A stretch of DNA of 58,160 nt, taken from Rodentolepis nana. Its lineage: Eukaryota > Platyhelminthes > Cestoda > Cyclophyllidea > Hymenolepididae. The stretch lies in contig UZAE01012141.1 in the NCBI GenBank assembly GCA_900617975.1, positions 1-58,160 on the forward strand. Direction: 5' to 3'. The position numbers and the translations under genes were made by a program. A model generated the notes under the pieces. The model searched no databases. It saw only the letters and a program-made list of their open reading frames with translations, and had not been told where the DNA came from. Positions within the stretch are counted from its first letter, which is position 1; each line of letters begins with the position of its first letter. Below, one piece after another: positions 1-13,448 of this stretch.

Positions 1-411
1 TTCTACCACTGGTATTTTGCTTCAATGGTGTTCAGACTTCCAGAATCATTTTCTGATAAATGGTGTAATCCACTACTCGTAGTGAATAGCGTTGGTTAAT
101 TATGCACTTTTAGAGGGGGCGGATTCAACAACACTCCGAGGAGCGGATCCAACTCGCGTGGGCGTAAGAGCAAAGTCCTTCATATGAGTTTTTCTTCGAA
201 AATTGCAACAATGTTCAAGTTCGCCAACATTCATAAATCCTCAAATTGAAACAGTGGCTTCACACAGATGCCCACAATTTCGTTTCAATTTACAGTTGAA
301 CTAGATGCGTAACAAATAATTCGAAAACTGTCTCCTTCTTGTGTGTTTCATTGTCTCCCAACTGAAGGAAATATTTCAACTTCCATTATACCTCCTCACC
401 GTTTTAAATAT
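1..411 (+). repeat. Left arm of a large inverted repeat
   Basis: This stretch is the reverse complement of 3067-3449. I compared 61-300 with the other arm base by base and saw no substitution. The only length difference is a 28-nt segment at 351-378 present here and absent from the right arm; it is bounded by a TTTCA direct repeat (346-350 and 374-378), as expected for a slippage deletion. 411 minus 28 equals the 383 bp of the right arm. The arm reaches the first base of the window, so it may continue outside. It could be a terminal or subterminal repeat of a foldback or DNA transposon, or an inverted segmental duplication. Confidence 0.9.
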
Positions 412-1231
412 ATATCACAATAGCCACCAGACAACACGTTTGACTGTGGCAGACTGTCAACAAGTCACGACAATTGACTGACTAAATCTAAATTCCTAGT
501 TCGCAAGAGGTGCTTTTACCATTTGCAAGTAATTTAATAGTGAGTCGAAATTAATTTGTTCAATTCGAACATCTGATTATTTTATAGGTCAACGGATTGG
601 CCTCCATAGAGAGAGGGGGGGGAGAGAGTATAAGACTACAAGAACTCAACAGTCACAAATACTTGCCACAATGGTGAGCTTTAATAGAGAGTCAAGCAAA
701 CCATCCATCCTGCATGCGTGGACGCTCAAACAAACGCGCACATTTTATGATTGACGAATATGATGTGGGACGTGTATTCAAATATCACGATGAAAGTTGC
801 TTGTCCACGATTTTGAGCATTGGTTCCACTTCGCAATTTTCCTAGCTCTTCAGAGACGTCTCAACTAAGACTGAGGTGCTGGGTACTCGAGGTTTCGCGA
901 TGAAAGGACACAGTGAGGTCACATGTGTCCAGAGAGATCTCCAATGGACTCCCTTTCCATTTCGAAGATACGACTCTCTTTGATGATGCAGGTATTTGCG
1001 ATGTTGCACGCATATTGGAATACCAAAGTGACTTCAAGTCAAGTACCTATTCCATGCAGAATTCAGAAACTCTCCATTTTGTAAAACATGCAAGATCAGG
1101 TTTAATATCATGACAATTTACGTTATTATTTTGCTCTCAAAATAATCGACTATTAACCTCACAAAATATAAAAAGAGTTTCGTTTCTTCTCTGAATTTTA
1201 AAGAGAAGTTATGTATATTGTTTTGTAGACT
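412..1231. other. Repeat spacer, no gene recognised
   Basis: AT-rich sequence between the left inverted arm and LTR-like copy 1. It holds a short GAGAG-rich purine tract near 609-628. The short open frame at 913-1113 has no recognisable domain and I do not call it. Confidence 0.5.
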
Positions 1232-1664
1232 TGTAGCGGATTGCTCCCTAAGGCCTGACCGACTCAGAAATCTCTATGTGCTACGCTAGTAAAGCCTGAC
1301 TGACTCAGAAATCTCAATGGGAGATCCTCCTACATCTAGCTAGACTCCCAGAACCAGCTAAACACCTTAGTAAAGCCTGACCGACTCAGAAATCTCTATG
1401 TCAGATTCTCCAACCTCTAGCTAGACTCCCAGAACCAGCTAAGCCATAGCCCAGCTATGAAAGGAAACAGACGTGTAGCACGGAGCACGTTTATTCAGTA
1501 CGTCACCGCGGTTAAAGTGAACACACAGGGAGCTTAATCATGATCAGGATGGCGGATTAGGTTAAACAAACAGATGTTAATGATTGGTCACTGTTTGTAC
1601 GGTCGCACCTTCCAATCCTGGCGTGCAGCATGCGGTGACGCCATAAGCGATGACGTGTCCCACA
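1232..1664 (-). mobile_element. LTR-like element, copy 1 (probable solo LTR)
   Basis: Read on the minus strand it starts TGTGGGACACGTCATCGC and ends GCAATCCGCTACA, so it has TG...CA tips. It carries an internal AATAAA (plus-strand TTTATT at 1490-1495), as expected around the R region of an LTR. The 3' half contains imperfect tandem copies of a unit around TAGCTGGTTCTGGGAGTC. Related copies lie at 32459-33000 and 57495-58078. The 4-bp flanks (GACT and TCAT) do not match, so no target duplication is visible for this copy. No internal gag/pol region adjoins it. Confidence 0.65.
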
Positions 1665-3066
1665 TCATAGAGTTTAGACAAAATTTTATAAATTGGAGCT
1701 AAACTTATATTTCGTTATATTCTAAAAGCAGATAGAGTTAAGGTTTTTGTTCTTAAAATTGGTGAAACATATTTTCAAGTAAGGTCACTATGTTTCGAGG
1801 TGAAATGATGTCAGTGAGAGGATATCCACGCAAATATTTTTGAGTTGACACTCTGAAATATTGAATCAATCTTATTTTTATTTGCATTATAATTTAAGGT
1901 TGGGTTGCTTAAAGAACGTGATATTCATGTCTTTATGAAGAAACTTTACGAAATTACATTTTTTCTAGATATTCCATTAAATATAGCAATAATTTTAACA
2001 AAAAGCGGCAAAACGCATTTACTCTAAACGTTATTACATTTCCAAGTTGTTCACTTAGAGTTTCCGTGAAACATCAATATTATTTCGAATGAATCGATAT
2101 CCTCATGCTGCTAAAATTTCATTAAAGGCAACTACTCAGATCGGCTTGTAACACAAACAGTATTTTTCTATTTAAAATATAAACTTATCATTGGTGAGTT
2201 GAGTATGGAATACGTGTTTGGCTAAGTAGCTGACCAATATTAGCAGCGAGAGATTCTTGTGAATAATCTAAGCATATGGAATCCGGACTTCTGCTTTTAT
2301 TCTAGCACTGTATTCAGAAATTGCAAACAACTCATGCAAGTGTATCTGAGAAATTGACGCCTACGTGCAGAACTGGTGAATTTGAACTAATGCTAAGTAA
2401 CCTACGCAGAAGTCATGGAGAGAATTTCCAAATATGGCTTTGTATAATGTTTTGATCTAATTAATTCTGTCAATAAATGTTAGGTTAAAAATAGAAAACA
2501 ATTTTAGATCTGGGAGACAACAAAAATTGGTAAATAGAAAGTTCAACAATTGGCAAAGTCGGTAAGAGTAAAAGGAAGCCGGGAGTCTGCCATAATTTTC
2601 ACTTAAGTTTCAGATTATATGTGAATTAGTAAAAGTGACTTAATATGGTTGAGCCACAAACTTAAAACTGGCAAATGGAACAATCGATTCGTCTACTAAT
2701 CCACTGTGGTCTGACAAACAATACATTTATCTCCTCTTGGCCGGAGAAGTGTGCTAGTACATGTACTGACATGACCCATGTGGGAAATAGGTCAAATTTT
2801 AAATGAGGCTTTGGAGCAGAGCACATACCGTCAAGAATAAAGCTGGGAACCAAATAACGGGTGCATCAAAAAGTGTAAATCAGGCCATAATTGTGACGAT
2901 CACAAATTGTGTGTCATCCCTGACAATTCAACAATGATGGAAGTGAAGCAGTCTTTGGTTTTTCAGCAAGCAGTAGGAACCTGAAATCCTTATAAAATGT
3001 CTTGCCAAATATGAGCTATTACGTCTCCTTATATCCCTAGCATGTCTACTACCACAGTGTCTCCAG
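1665..3066. other. Repeat spacer, no gene recognised
   Basis: AT-rich interior of the inverted repeat, right of the LTR-like element. No long frame, transposase motif or RNA gene was seen. Confidence 0.5.
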
Positions 3067-3449
3067 ATATTTAAAACGGTGAGGAGGTATAATGGAAGTT
3101 GAAACACACAAGAAGGAGACAGTTTTCGAATTATTTGTTACGCATCTAGTTCAACTGTAAATTGAAACGAAATTGTGGGCATCTGTGTGAAGCCACTGTT
3201 TCAATTTGAGGATTTATGAATGTTGGCGAACTTGAACATTGTTGCAATTTTCGAAGAAAAACTCATATGAAGGACTTTGCTCTTACGCCCACGCGAGTTG
3301 GATCCGCTCCTCGGAGTGTTGTTGAATCCGCCCCCTCTAAAAGTGCATAATTAACCAACGCTATTCACTACGAGTAGTGGATTACACCATTTATCAGAAA
3401 ATGATTCTGGAAGTCTGAACACCATTGAAGCAAAATACCAGTGGTAGAA
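3067..3449 (-). repeat. Right arm of the large inverted repeat
   Basis: Reverse-complement copy of 1-411 lacking the 28-nt segment. The 2,655-bp spacer (412-3066) holds an LTR-like element (1232-1664) and no transposase-like reading frame that I can recognise. Confidence 0.9.
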
Positions 3450-6325
3450 ATTAAACCTATTCTAGCGTAGTATTTTGTGTTGAATGTTGATTCTGGAGAT
3501 GTTAATCGAACCAGCCATCGCATGATTTATCGACAGGTGTCTGTCGTTTAAGCGGGTGAAAAATGGTTGAAGACAGTTTGGAACATTGTTTAACGAAGGT
3601 TGCTAAAATCATGCCAGAAAGTAATCCCTCTGAGTAACTGTATCATGAATAAATGCAAACCATAATTTAATCAATGTAGAGGTCGTCACGGAGGAGGAGT
3701 ATTATTTTGGAAATGCTGTCGAAATCTCATTTACCAATAACGAATGCCCCTCAATCTGAACGTGGAGGAGTTGGTCGACATAGAAATGAAATGATGAAAT
3801 GTCAAATTGGAAATAAGTTTTCTCTTAACATCGATTACCTCTTCACGTGTCATGTTCAAGATGCTTCTTCATTCTGACTTGCATGTTTATTCTTTGAGGT
3901 ATATTCGTCTTACGGACTGGTGGGTATTTGGGTGTTTGTTTTCATTGGCAAAGACGATCCTTCCCAATTCAACGAAAGTTCGTACAATTAAAGGAGAAGG
4001 CCCTATTTTCAAAGATGCTATGATGCATGGAACGAGCTTCGACAGACTGCTTCTTTATTTTCTAGATCATAATGAATACTTTAATTCAGGTTTATTTAGC
4101 CAACTAAACCAATGGTAGTGTAATGAATCGAGTTGACTTGTTCCATCTACCATTTATCTTGAGTCTAAAGAATTTGTTGTGAACCTTTCCTATGTATCTG
4201 TTAGGTAGTAAAATGCCATATTTGAGCTCTCTCTATTTGGTAATATCACTTTTTGCACAAAGGATTTGATTGGCCATCACTTCGCTCCATTGTCGTGGTA
4301 AGTAATGATCCTAGTGGTGGGAACTTGTAGAGAGTGAAATGGGGAAGCAGAGTTTGAGAATTGAATGTAAGAAGCAATAAAGTGGAGGTTCTTCATTGCA
4401 ATCACTTGAACCACTTAAAATCACCTCAGTTGTTGGTTGGTGTGAGAATGTGGTGAGCTAATAGGAACCGTAATTCATTCATTACTGTGTTACCGAGGTT
4501 TTTGATGTTGTTGATGACTTAATGAAAATGTCAAAGGAGCTTCGAAATGGTGTGTGTAAATGGATTCCAAAAATACTCTGAGAGCTGCATTAGAAAATCA
4601 CTTAGCACAAATAAACACCAGTTGATTGGAAAGTTTACATGGATCAGTTTCGTGAATTAGTGATGAGCGAGTTTAATTGTATTAGTAATTTTGATTCGTC
4701 ACGTCTGGTGTGTGCGAGTGTGTGTGAGTGTGTGTGCGTGAATTCGTGAGACCGATGTTGGAACCAGACGAGAGAGGTAAATGCGAGGAACCCGATAATG
4801 CAAATATAAGAGGGAATACGCTGATTGTTCAACCAGTTTTCGCAAGCTTACGTGCTGTTGATCGTAACTAGGCCTAGTGTTCTTTAAAGATATGAAGAAA
4901 CTCAAATGCGTATCATGAACATATTTTTTTGGCTGCGTGGCACTGCCACATAGCTTAGTCATAGTGCAATTAAGGATTCGCCATCAATGTAGCGGATTTT
5001 GATTGCTGATTGGCTGAGATGCCACGTCACTTATGACGCACTTCCCCCCCTTCACGTTAAGTAGCACCGACGCACCTTCGAGACGTCTTGGGTGCGCATG
5101 AGACATCTATGTTCACCCTTGGTGGAGTTGTGCTCTCCACGCACTAACCCAAATAGAGGCGCGTGAAGTTTTAGATTTTAAGAACCCGAGTTTGACGTTT
5201 AAAACACGGAACATTATTGGAGATAAACTGTGCAAGAAACTATTAGTTTTTGACATCCGAATGTGGCTCATAATTTAGAACCTAAATTTGATTCTTGATT
5301 AAAATTAAAATCATATTTTCAACTATAGCGTAATATAGTTTTCAATTTTGGAAATGCCTCGACAATGAATGGTTATGGTCACCTATATACAAAAATCACT
5401 TTAGTACCCATGAAGCTAATAGGCAAGTGGGTTAACCGTGAAACTCGGATTCGTAACGTCCAGGTGTTTTCTCATACACGTGACAATAAGCATAGATCCT
5501 GCATGCTTAATTTGGAATCAAAGTATAATAGCACACTTAGTCAACGAATGATTTGTTTTTTTGGTTACCATAATCTACGAGACGATTTATTTGTACATCA
5601 AAATTGGGAATCTGACTTCGAATTGATCATGTAGTAGAATTGCGTTAATTGAACGCGCGACTAACTTATGTTGGTCAATTCGGTGTCAGATAGACAAAAT
5701 CCTTTAAAATACCAGCTTGTTTTATTTGTCCTCTATCTCAGTGTCAATTTCAACCCTGACATTCTTCGAGGGCTTTTGTGCTAATGCAGATAAGTCTGCT
5801 GCATTTGCAGTGGTAACGAGCAAGGCAAGCACAGTGTTTTCGTGATTGGGTAGCACTTCCAGACCTTCTAAAACATACTTCTCAACCCCTTTCCATATCT
5901 GCATTTGAACTCACCCATCTTGTTTGAAAACGATACAGGGTTTCTTACCTTTCCACTTTGTGAAAAATCACCACATCGGATTATAACTCTGATAGATTGT
6001 TTATACCTTTTGTCTGCATGTTTGAAAAATTGTATTTTTCGAAAAGTTCTCCAAAATAAATTGCCAAACAATTTTTTGATTAATTTTACCCCCAAAATTT
6101 CCCTCAATTTCGGAGGTTTAACCGAGGTTGTAATGAGCATGCTCAATTGCAGTCATGTTCATAAATTTATCACTTCGTTTCAAACACAACGGGGCAAATT
6201 GTGAGACAAGAATTGCTTTGCATTTAACTCCGGCCTCGTACCTTTAGTTCCATTCCCCTCAATATTGAGGTCCAACCCTCTATTTGCCTTAATATTAAAA
6301 AGGCTGAAATCACTCTACTTATTTC
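3450..6325. other. Intergenic region, no confident gene
   Basis: AT-rich sequence with a GT-rich simple repeat near 4707-4740 and a C-run at about 5044-5051. A minus-strand frame at 5722-5904 (60 residues, ending VRVEIDTEIEDK) has a protein-like composition and a CAG just upstream that could be a splice acceptor, but I cannot place it in a family. I leave it as a possible terminal exon or relic. Confidence 0.4.
4707..4740. repeat. GT-rich microsatellite
   Basis: Imperfect (GT)n with GC and GA interruptions. It generates overlapping spurious frames rich in His and Thr on the minus strand. Confidence 0.8.
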
Positions 6326-6744
6326 CTTTATTATTATTATTATTATTATATCAAGTAGCAGGCGTTTTGATGGTTATCATTAGCCCTTTAGTTGATTTCA
6401 GGCTTTACAGATGGGAAGGAACATCAAAGTGAAAAAAAGTCGAGAGGGGAGGGGAACAGAAGGGTGTTTCAAAGACGAAGGTAGAAAGGTAGAAAAGGAA
6501 GTGAGGTGAGTGCTATGGAAGTGGACGACTATGACATGCAGTCGGGTCATGGTAGCTCGAAGTCAGAAGTCAACTGCCGGTTAATAGATTTGGGGTCATG
6601 ATAGTTTGAACTCAGAAGTCAACTGCCAGTTAATAGACTTACTCATGGTAGTTTGAAGTCAACTGCCGGTTAATAGATTTGTTTGCTGTATGAGTATACG
6701 TTGCCCAGGGTGCACCACGTGGACGTAAGTCTATCGCACACCCC
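6326..6744 (-). mobile_element. SINE-like retroposon, copy A
   Basis: Member of a dispersed family of about 335 bp. Its head on the minus strand begins GGGGTGTGCGATAGACTTAC and its 3' end is a (TAA)n-type tail, here the TTA repeat near 6327-6350. It is flanked by a 9-bp target-site duplication, ACTTATTTC, at 6317-6325 and 6745-6753. It is longer than the other copies because a segment of about 50 bp around CAACTGCCGGTTAATAGA is present three times in tandem (about 6545-6680). No tRNA-type A/B box was found, so the head may derive from something other than a tRNA. Confidence 0.8.
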
Positions 6745-6753
6745 ACTTATTTC

Positions 6754-9700
6754 TTTAATAAAAGAGCCCAACAGCTATTTTGTGAATTCCTTTTAGTTAC
6801 CAATAGACTTCATCGATTCCTTTTTTGAAGCAGAAAAGCTTAGTCAGAAAACTGGAAAATCGATAAGATGTTAGTTTCTCTTTTGTCCATCAGAAGTGGC
6901 GTCAGCAAAGACGTTTTGAAAAAAGGGGAGCTTTTTTTGTAAGATATTATTAAATGAGTGTACGAAAAAGCTCATATTGTTACTATTTAATAATAGTTTC
7001 TTTAAGGCTTATTAAATAGCAATATTATGGAAGATGACGAATTACATACATCCGCTTTGGGTACACTCATATTTCCAAAAATTATGCGAAAAGCTTATTT
7101 TTAATCTATTGTCTATACATTGATTGGTCATTTAAACTTGAGTAAAGAGGGACATTGACTTGAAACGCGTGACCACCAACGTAATGTGGCATTAAGTTTC
7201 CAACCCGCATATGTCATGGGAACACCAAAGATGATAACTATTCTTCTTTTTCATAGGCTGTAATATGAGATAAAATGGTGATCTATTTTTAGATAAATTA
7301 GAATACACAAAAGTACATTTTTTCCCACAAGAATGGCCATGTGATCCGCGGTCAAAGTAAGCTGTAACCAGCTGAGATTAATATTTTTGGTCACAATTAT
7401 TTAGGTTTAACAAATATGCACTTTATTGCTGAATATCACGAAATTAGGATCAACCTGTGCTGCTTAAATTCCACCTTAAAGCTCATAATTTAAAAAGTAG
7501 ATGTTTTTACTTCGGTGTTTTGTTTTGCCAAATGGGTCGTGATAAGGTTCATCGTACAAATTAGGTTTGCATAAAACTTTAATTAGCCATAATTGGATTT
7601 CGATTATTGTCTTGTTATTCACTCCAAAGTTGTACTTTCCTTAGATTTTGAATTTTTTTCCAACTCTCAACTCAAAAGGTCGTCCATCTTTGGGAAAATC
7701 GCGCTCCTCTTCCTTGATAATAAAGTATGCATTAAACTGAGAATTTGTCGGTTGGTGCGGATTTATAATTGCACTTCATTAGGATCTCAAACCCAATAGT
7801 CATATCATTTTTTACAAAAAAATGATTTAGCTTTTCTATGAGAAATCTCTGCTCAATTCGATCTCATATAAAATCTGATACCTGCTTCACTACGAATTGG
7901 TTACTCGTTCTCTATGCTCCAACTTGTTTGAACACTTCAAAGTCAGTTTTAAATACCGCAGAATGGCGTTAGCTGCCTCCAAAAGGAACCATCTGATTTG
8001 ATCCCAGATAAAAGGCTTTTGGTGCTTCCAGCTTTTAAGCTTTACATATATCCCAATTTTTTCCACTGAAAATTCGACGCACACAACAGATCCCCCTGCA
8101 ATGAAATTTCTACCCAACTTGCATTTATTCATTTTCTGCTTATCAGAGTTTGTTATCTCATGATCAATGCAAATTCAAGCAGCAACAAATCCACCTAAAA
8201 CCCAGTAGAGATTGAAGGCACCCTGTTATGAAAGGCACATCTCGAATCTCTTGGTTAGGTGCAACTCTTTTTAGTTAACAAGCATGCATTTATGAGTTAC
8301 CTCGTGACTACAGGCTACAATGGCTTGCATTTTGCTAGAATTTCAAAATAATTCATAATTTATTTAATGTCTTAATTGGGATTCCAATTGGGAGGTTGCT
8401 GTATTGGCATTAATCCATAGACCGCTCTAGACGAAATGCGTTGCTATCTTCCCCACTCACTTCACAACAATTCGCGTCTAATAATTGAATGACCTTTCAA
8501 GCACTACTTCGCCAAATTGTTGCTAACTCCTTGCCGATAACTTGGGTTCCTAGAATATTCAACTCTTATTAAATCATATTTTAACAGGTCTCTAGATATT
8601 ACAATAATGCCATTTCACATTGCTTACGAATTTAATCCCCCACCGGGTTCTTGGCATGATTTCAGTCAGGCGTAAAATAAAAATTCATATTTGAGCTTTA
8701 TCTCTCAGGTCAGAACAAATGTTGTGCTTATCTCGCCAATTCTACTTTGCACGCACGTTCTATTTGGTTGTCAACTTGATATTTAAGGAGTAGGTCTGTA
8801 AGAATTACCTCTACAACACTGAAATATGTCGTAATCATGTTCTTCCACTTTACTTAAGAAGACAATTAGAGAGCATGTATACGCAATTCCATTCACTTAT
8901 CACAAGTGCTACACTCTTTAACGTATGGCTTTTACTCTACCAGATTATCAAAACAAGTTTCTTAGTATAAAACTAATTGATTTTTCTACCCACCGCCTTT
9001 GAAGTCCACCCTGTTCACTTGTATTTGGTGGAAAAGTTTAAATTACGAAGAGTTTCAACTCACTATCATCAATTATAATAGTTTTGGGTCTTGATGATCC
9101 ATTAATAACAGGATAATTAAATTCTGTTCCCACATATTTCCATTACATTTTAAGCAACTTATTCAAACATTGTGTATATAAAAAAATCCATCCGAAGTGG
9201 CAATAGAGAAATTAAGGTTAAAAATAATAATCATTATTAATCTGTGCTGGTAGCATAGTTGCGAGTTTTGCTGTGCAAGTATTGAGTGCAGCGGCTTTTC
9301 ATTTGATTTAGGAGATCAATGAGAGTGCAGTGATGACATTTTTTACTTCTGTTAATGCATCACGCAGATGAACGTACTCTCGTTTTCCTGAATATCTTCC
9401 CAATTAATATTAATAATCCCCAGTTTTATTCATCGCCTCCTCTTCCTCCCATGGCAAATGACAATCGTTTTGAATTTCCTAAGTCAGTCTCTTCTCACTA
9501 ACTTTATGATTCTCTCCTCCACGCCTGGAGAACATATACTAAGTATGATCGACGACCTTTTTCATAATGCTCTTGGCAACAGATGGAAGGGCAATGATAT
9601 GTCCAGCTGTCGTTATGCTAATTAGACTTAATTATCATTTTTCCTTTCTACGTTAGGCAGTATACTCGGTAAGGTGACGAGGACAAAAGAAAGTTGGGTT

Positions 9701-9820
9701 TGGGTTTTACGGCGAAATACCAAATACAGTAATGTAGAATTTTGAGAGTGAAACAATGATTTAGTATTACTCTGTCATTTATTCTTATGGACAGCCCATA
9801 TTTACTATTGCATAAGTATA
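6754..9820. other. Intergenic region, no gene recognised
   Basis: AT-rich sequence with only short open frames lacking recognisable domains, for example 7593-7799 and 7890-8132. Confidence 0.5.
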
Positions 9821-9998
9821 AACTTGGAGAGGTAGACAATAAGATGAGGTTAGTACTGGGGAGATGGTCGAGTATGACACGCAATCGGATCATAATAGTT
9901 TGAAGTCAGAAGTCAACTCCTGATTTATAGACATTTGTGCCTTATGAGTATACGTTGCCCAGAGTGTACCACGTGGAGGTAAGTTTATCGCTCACCCC
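9821..9998 (-). mobile_element. SINE-like retroposon, copy B (3'-truncated)
   Basis: It matches the head half of the family, including GAGTATACGTTGCCCAGAGTG and ACCACGTGGAGGTAAG. The tail half and TAA repeat are missing, and no target duplication is visible. Confidence 0.7.
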
Positions 9999-11531
9999 GT
10001 TTTGAAGAATATGAGATGTTGCTTTTAAATGGAAACTGCTGAATGTACTGCTTTCAGTTGTCACATTTTGTCTAACCCGTTGGTGTTGCATCCCTACCAT
10101 TCCCTTTGGCAATACTGACCTATCTGTAAAGTGTCTCGGAATGGAGGAAATGGGACAAAGTTGTTTAAATATTTCTTCCTTATTAATCAGAGGTGAAAAC
10201 TAAGGAGAAATTTTGATGAATTTTACAAATGAATGCTTTGATGTTTTCCCCACATATGTTTAGGTTTCAGGTGCAATATGCTCCCATTAAAAGTTTACAC
10301 CAGTGTGCATGACTTGAACATACCTGAAACACACTGCGAATAAAAAAATAAGGTGTTCGTGGCCTTCAACGCTATGAAAAGAACCTAACATGAACTAGGG
10401 GAGTGTAATGATGACTTGGAAGCCGATGTGGCCAGATGAAGGCAACATAACGGATGATTTGACCGGATTTCCTAAAAAATCAGAAGAATAGAATGCTGAT
10501 TAGCTTCCTGGCATCGAATTTGGACGCTCTCGCAATAGGCAACAGGACGTGTCAGTGTCTTTCATGAACCATGCAACCAGAGAAGGCCTCTGCTTCTACA
10601 AGCTCACACAAGAGTCAATTTCTAACAGAAAAGAACAAGAAAATAGTCTGACAAAGACGTACAAGTTCTGAGCATAAGGAAACATTCTATTGAAAACATT
10701 AACATCCTATGAGAGCCATTGTAGCAAGATCAATAGCACAAGACACTAAATAGCAGATGCCTTACTTCGAGTCCAAAGCACTGTCCAAGTGGCACGCAGA
10801 ATAATTGTTGTCCAACTGTCATGTTTCAGAATGTGTGTCCTCTTATGGGTTTGATATGATTGGTTGCCTCCCTCCGCACTTGGTTAAAGAGTGTCTTAGG
10901 CCTATTTCAGTTACCGATGTGAAATTGTCGACTGCTGTGGCGAATATTGCCTTCCAGCCAGACTTCTTGTGAACCTGATTTTACTACCTTATCAGTCAAA
11001 ATGCGTATTCGACCGCCTAACTAAACACTATGTCAATCAGCGAAAACCCAGTTGATGAACAGAATGAAAGCACTTCTGAAGCATTCCAAGGGAAAGTGTA
11101 AATCTGCCCTTCCCCCCCCCCCCCTCTAGGTTCCGGAGGGGAAGGGGATTGCGGACCGTGGTCGAAGCCGAGTTTTCTATATGTTGAATGCAGTTGGTGA
11201 AACTCGGTAAATAATGGCATTTATTTGTCTAGTAAATTTCTTTTACCGTTAATTAACGTTTTATTGTTATCAACTGCTTTTCCTTTTTTCCAGACATGAC
11301 TGTCAATTTTATTCCGAAAACCGACATACCACTTAATATCACCAATTAAATGTTAACGTGCTGCTTTTTTAACTTTCTCCAGCAAGTAGTTATATAGCCC
11401 GATCTCCATACACCTCGATTCAAAATTCCACGACTAAAAAAGGTAAACGAACCGAATTTTAGGACACGCTGGTGTTTTATGGCCTTGCACTTTATTTTTC
11501 CTCAAATTAGTCGAAATTACTTTTCTTCGTT
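9999..11531. other. Intergenic region, no gene recognised
   Basis: Mixed-composition sequence with a C-run at about 11114-11125. No coding exon or RNA gene recognised. Confidence 0.5.
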
Positions 11532-11866
11532 GGGGTGTGCGATAAACTTAGCTCCATGTGGTTCACCCTGGGCTAGGTATACTCATACAGCAAAAAATTC
11601 TATTAACTGGCAGTTGACTTCTCACTTCAAACTACCATGACCCCACTGTATGCCATATTCCGCCAATTGCGCAGTACTCACCTCACCTTACCTTTTTCTC
11701 TACCTCTGTGACTGACCCTTTTGCATTTGTGAAACACTCTCCTGCCCCCCTCCCTCACCTAGAATTTTTATGATTTTGATGTACCTTCACTCTATGAAGC
11801 CGACGTCAACTAAAGGGCTACTAATAACTATCATAAAGCCCGTTATTCTATATAAATTAATAAATA
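11532..11866 (+). mobile_element. SINE-like retroposon, copy C
   Basis: Nearly full-length copy in the plus direction. It begins GGGGTGTGCGATAAACTTAG and ends in an AT-rich TAAATTAATAAAT tail. It is flanked by a 10-bp duplication with one mismatch, TTTCTTCGTT at 11522-11531 and TTTCTTTGTT at 11867-11876. Confidence 0.8.
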
Positions 11867-11876
11867 TTTCTTTGTT

Positions 11877-13448
11877 TGTATGCGTGTATAAATCAGGTAT
11901 CTGCCTTTGAAATGAAGTGAATCTGACCTTATAAGGCAAAGACATAAGACATCAGTTGGTCTTGCGAAAATCGATCAGAGTGATTAAAATTCTTTCAAAT
12001 TTAATTTCCTTAAAATTTCTTACAGGTAGCAAATCGAAGAGGCCAAATTGTTGATTTGCAGTTTCGCGGTCTGAATGACTCATATGCTGTCATTTCGGTA
12101 CACTTTAAGAGATTAGTAATGCGCAGAAGTTCGCACATTCTCTGCAAGACCGTACGTAGAGGTTGGATTCATTTGTGTTTATTTTCTCTACGCCATAGTG
12201 CAATAAATTTTTCACTAAAAACTTCTCTCCTTAAATTAATGATGATTGACTTTTACCGGGGTAATGCAATCCATATCCTAAATATCATGTCTATAACTGG
12301 AACCGGTAATAATGAGCACTATCATAAAATCATGTTGTCTCTGAAGGAGGTTTAAGAATTGGCTAGGGACAACGCTTTCTTCTCCTCGGTTTTTAGCTCT
12401 GCCCTCCAAAGCTGGATCATCAATTCAGTTCTTCTCACCAGCTTGAAATGCCAAAATCTCACTCACCCCCCTCCCCCCCCCCTAAAATTTATAGACACCT
12501 CCTTTACTAGCCATTAAATTAACAACCTTGATGAGTCTTATCTTTCTTCAGTTTGCACCTCACCATCTCATGACCTTCTAATTAGCTTGCGATAAGTAGG
12601 CTCCCCAATCTATATAGGTTATAATTCTTGATAATTTTTGCAGTGGACTCCCCACTTAGACAGCCTGAAATGCAATGCTTAAAGAAGGCTGATTAAATCG
12701 GACTAGGTATTCCATCATGGAGTTAGTGAGTCATTCAAACGCCGAGCAGGTAACAGCATCATTTCCCAAATGCAAAATATGCATACTGAACAAGGGTGAA
12801 GTATTTGAAAAAAGAATAGTAGGCGGAATAATCGAGTGAGAAGTAAAAAGCGTCGGCGCTGAGTGGGTGCAAAAGGGTTTGCATTCGAGATGCCAATTTC
12901 AGATGCACTTAGTGAGGTGGGCTGGTTTGGGTTCTCACTTTGCCAGAAAACTAAATACTAATGAACTGAGGAGAGCAGAGTTATGTGACAACTTGTGAGA
13001 TTGTTGGAATACTATAAATCGACATTTCCTATTTTGTTCAATGCATTAGAAAATTCTAATAGACTGGTATTGAATAACATAAACACATGACAAAAGAATA
13101 GTTATTGTACTCATTTCGGACTCAAGAGGGCTTTATCAAACTTATGTTGTAGAAAACAATGGATGAAAGTTGCCACTTACAAACAGTTATTTTGGAAATG
13201 ATTGGAAATGGCCTCCAGTGAGCATATTCTGAAGAGAATAGAGTAAAAGAGCATAAGCTTCAGTGGTATAAAGGCGAATGAGAAGACGCTAGCGTCTTCT
13301 AGCACGGAGAGTGATGCTTGAGTATAAAAGCCCTTATTGGTCTGTTTTCTGCAAGTGATGACCAATTGGCTTACGGTGCTGTTAACTCACCCCACTTCTA
13401 GTTTCCCAGTAGCATTGCCTTTAAGCTCGTGGTAACCATGTCTGTTAA
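11877..13448. other. Intergenic region, no gene recognised
   Basis: AT-rich with a C-run near 12473-12482. No supported gene. Confidence 0.5.

Noticed and set aside
913..1113. 66-residue frame inside the inverted repeat as a transposase remnant
   Set aside because: No DDE/D, zinc-finger or helix-turn-helix pattern; composition is like the surrounding DNA.
5040..5172. Possible small inverted-repeat element with CTTCACG...CGTGAAG ends
   Set aside because: Only about 7 bp of inverted match, no target duplication and no second copy in the window.
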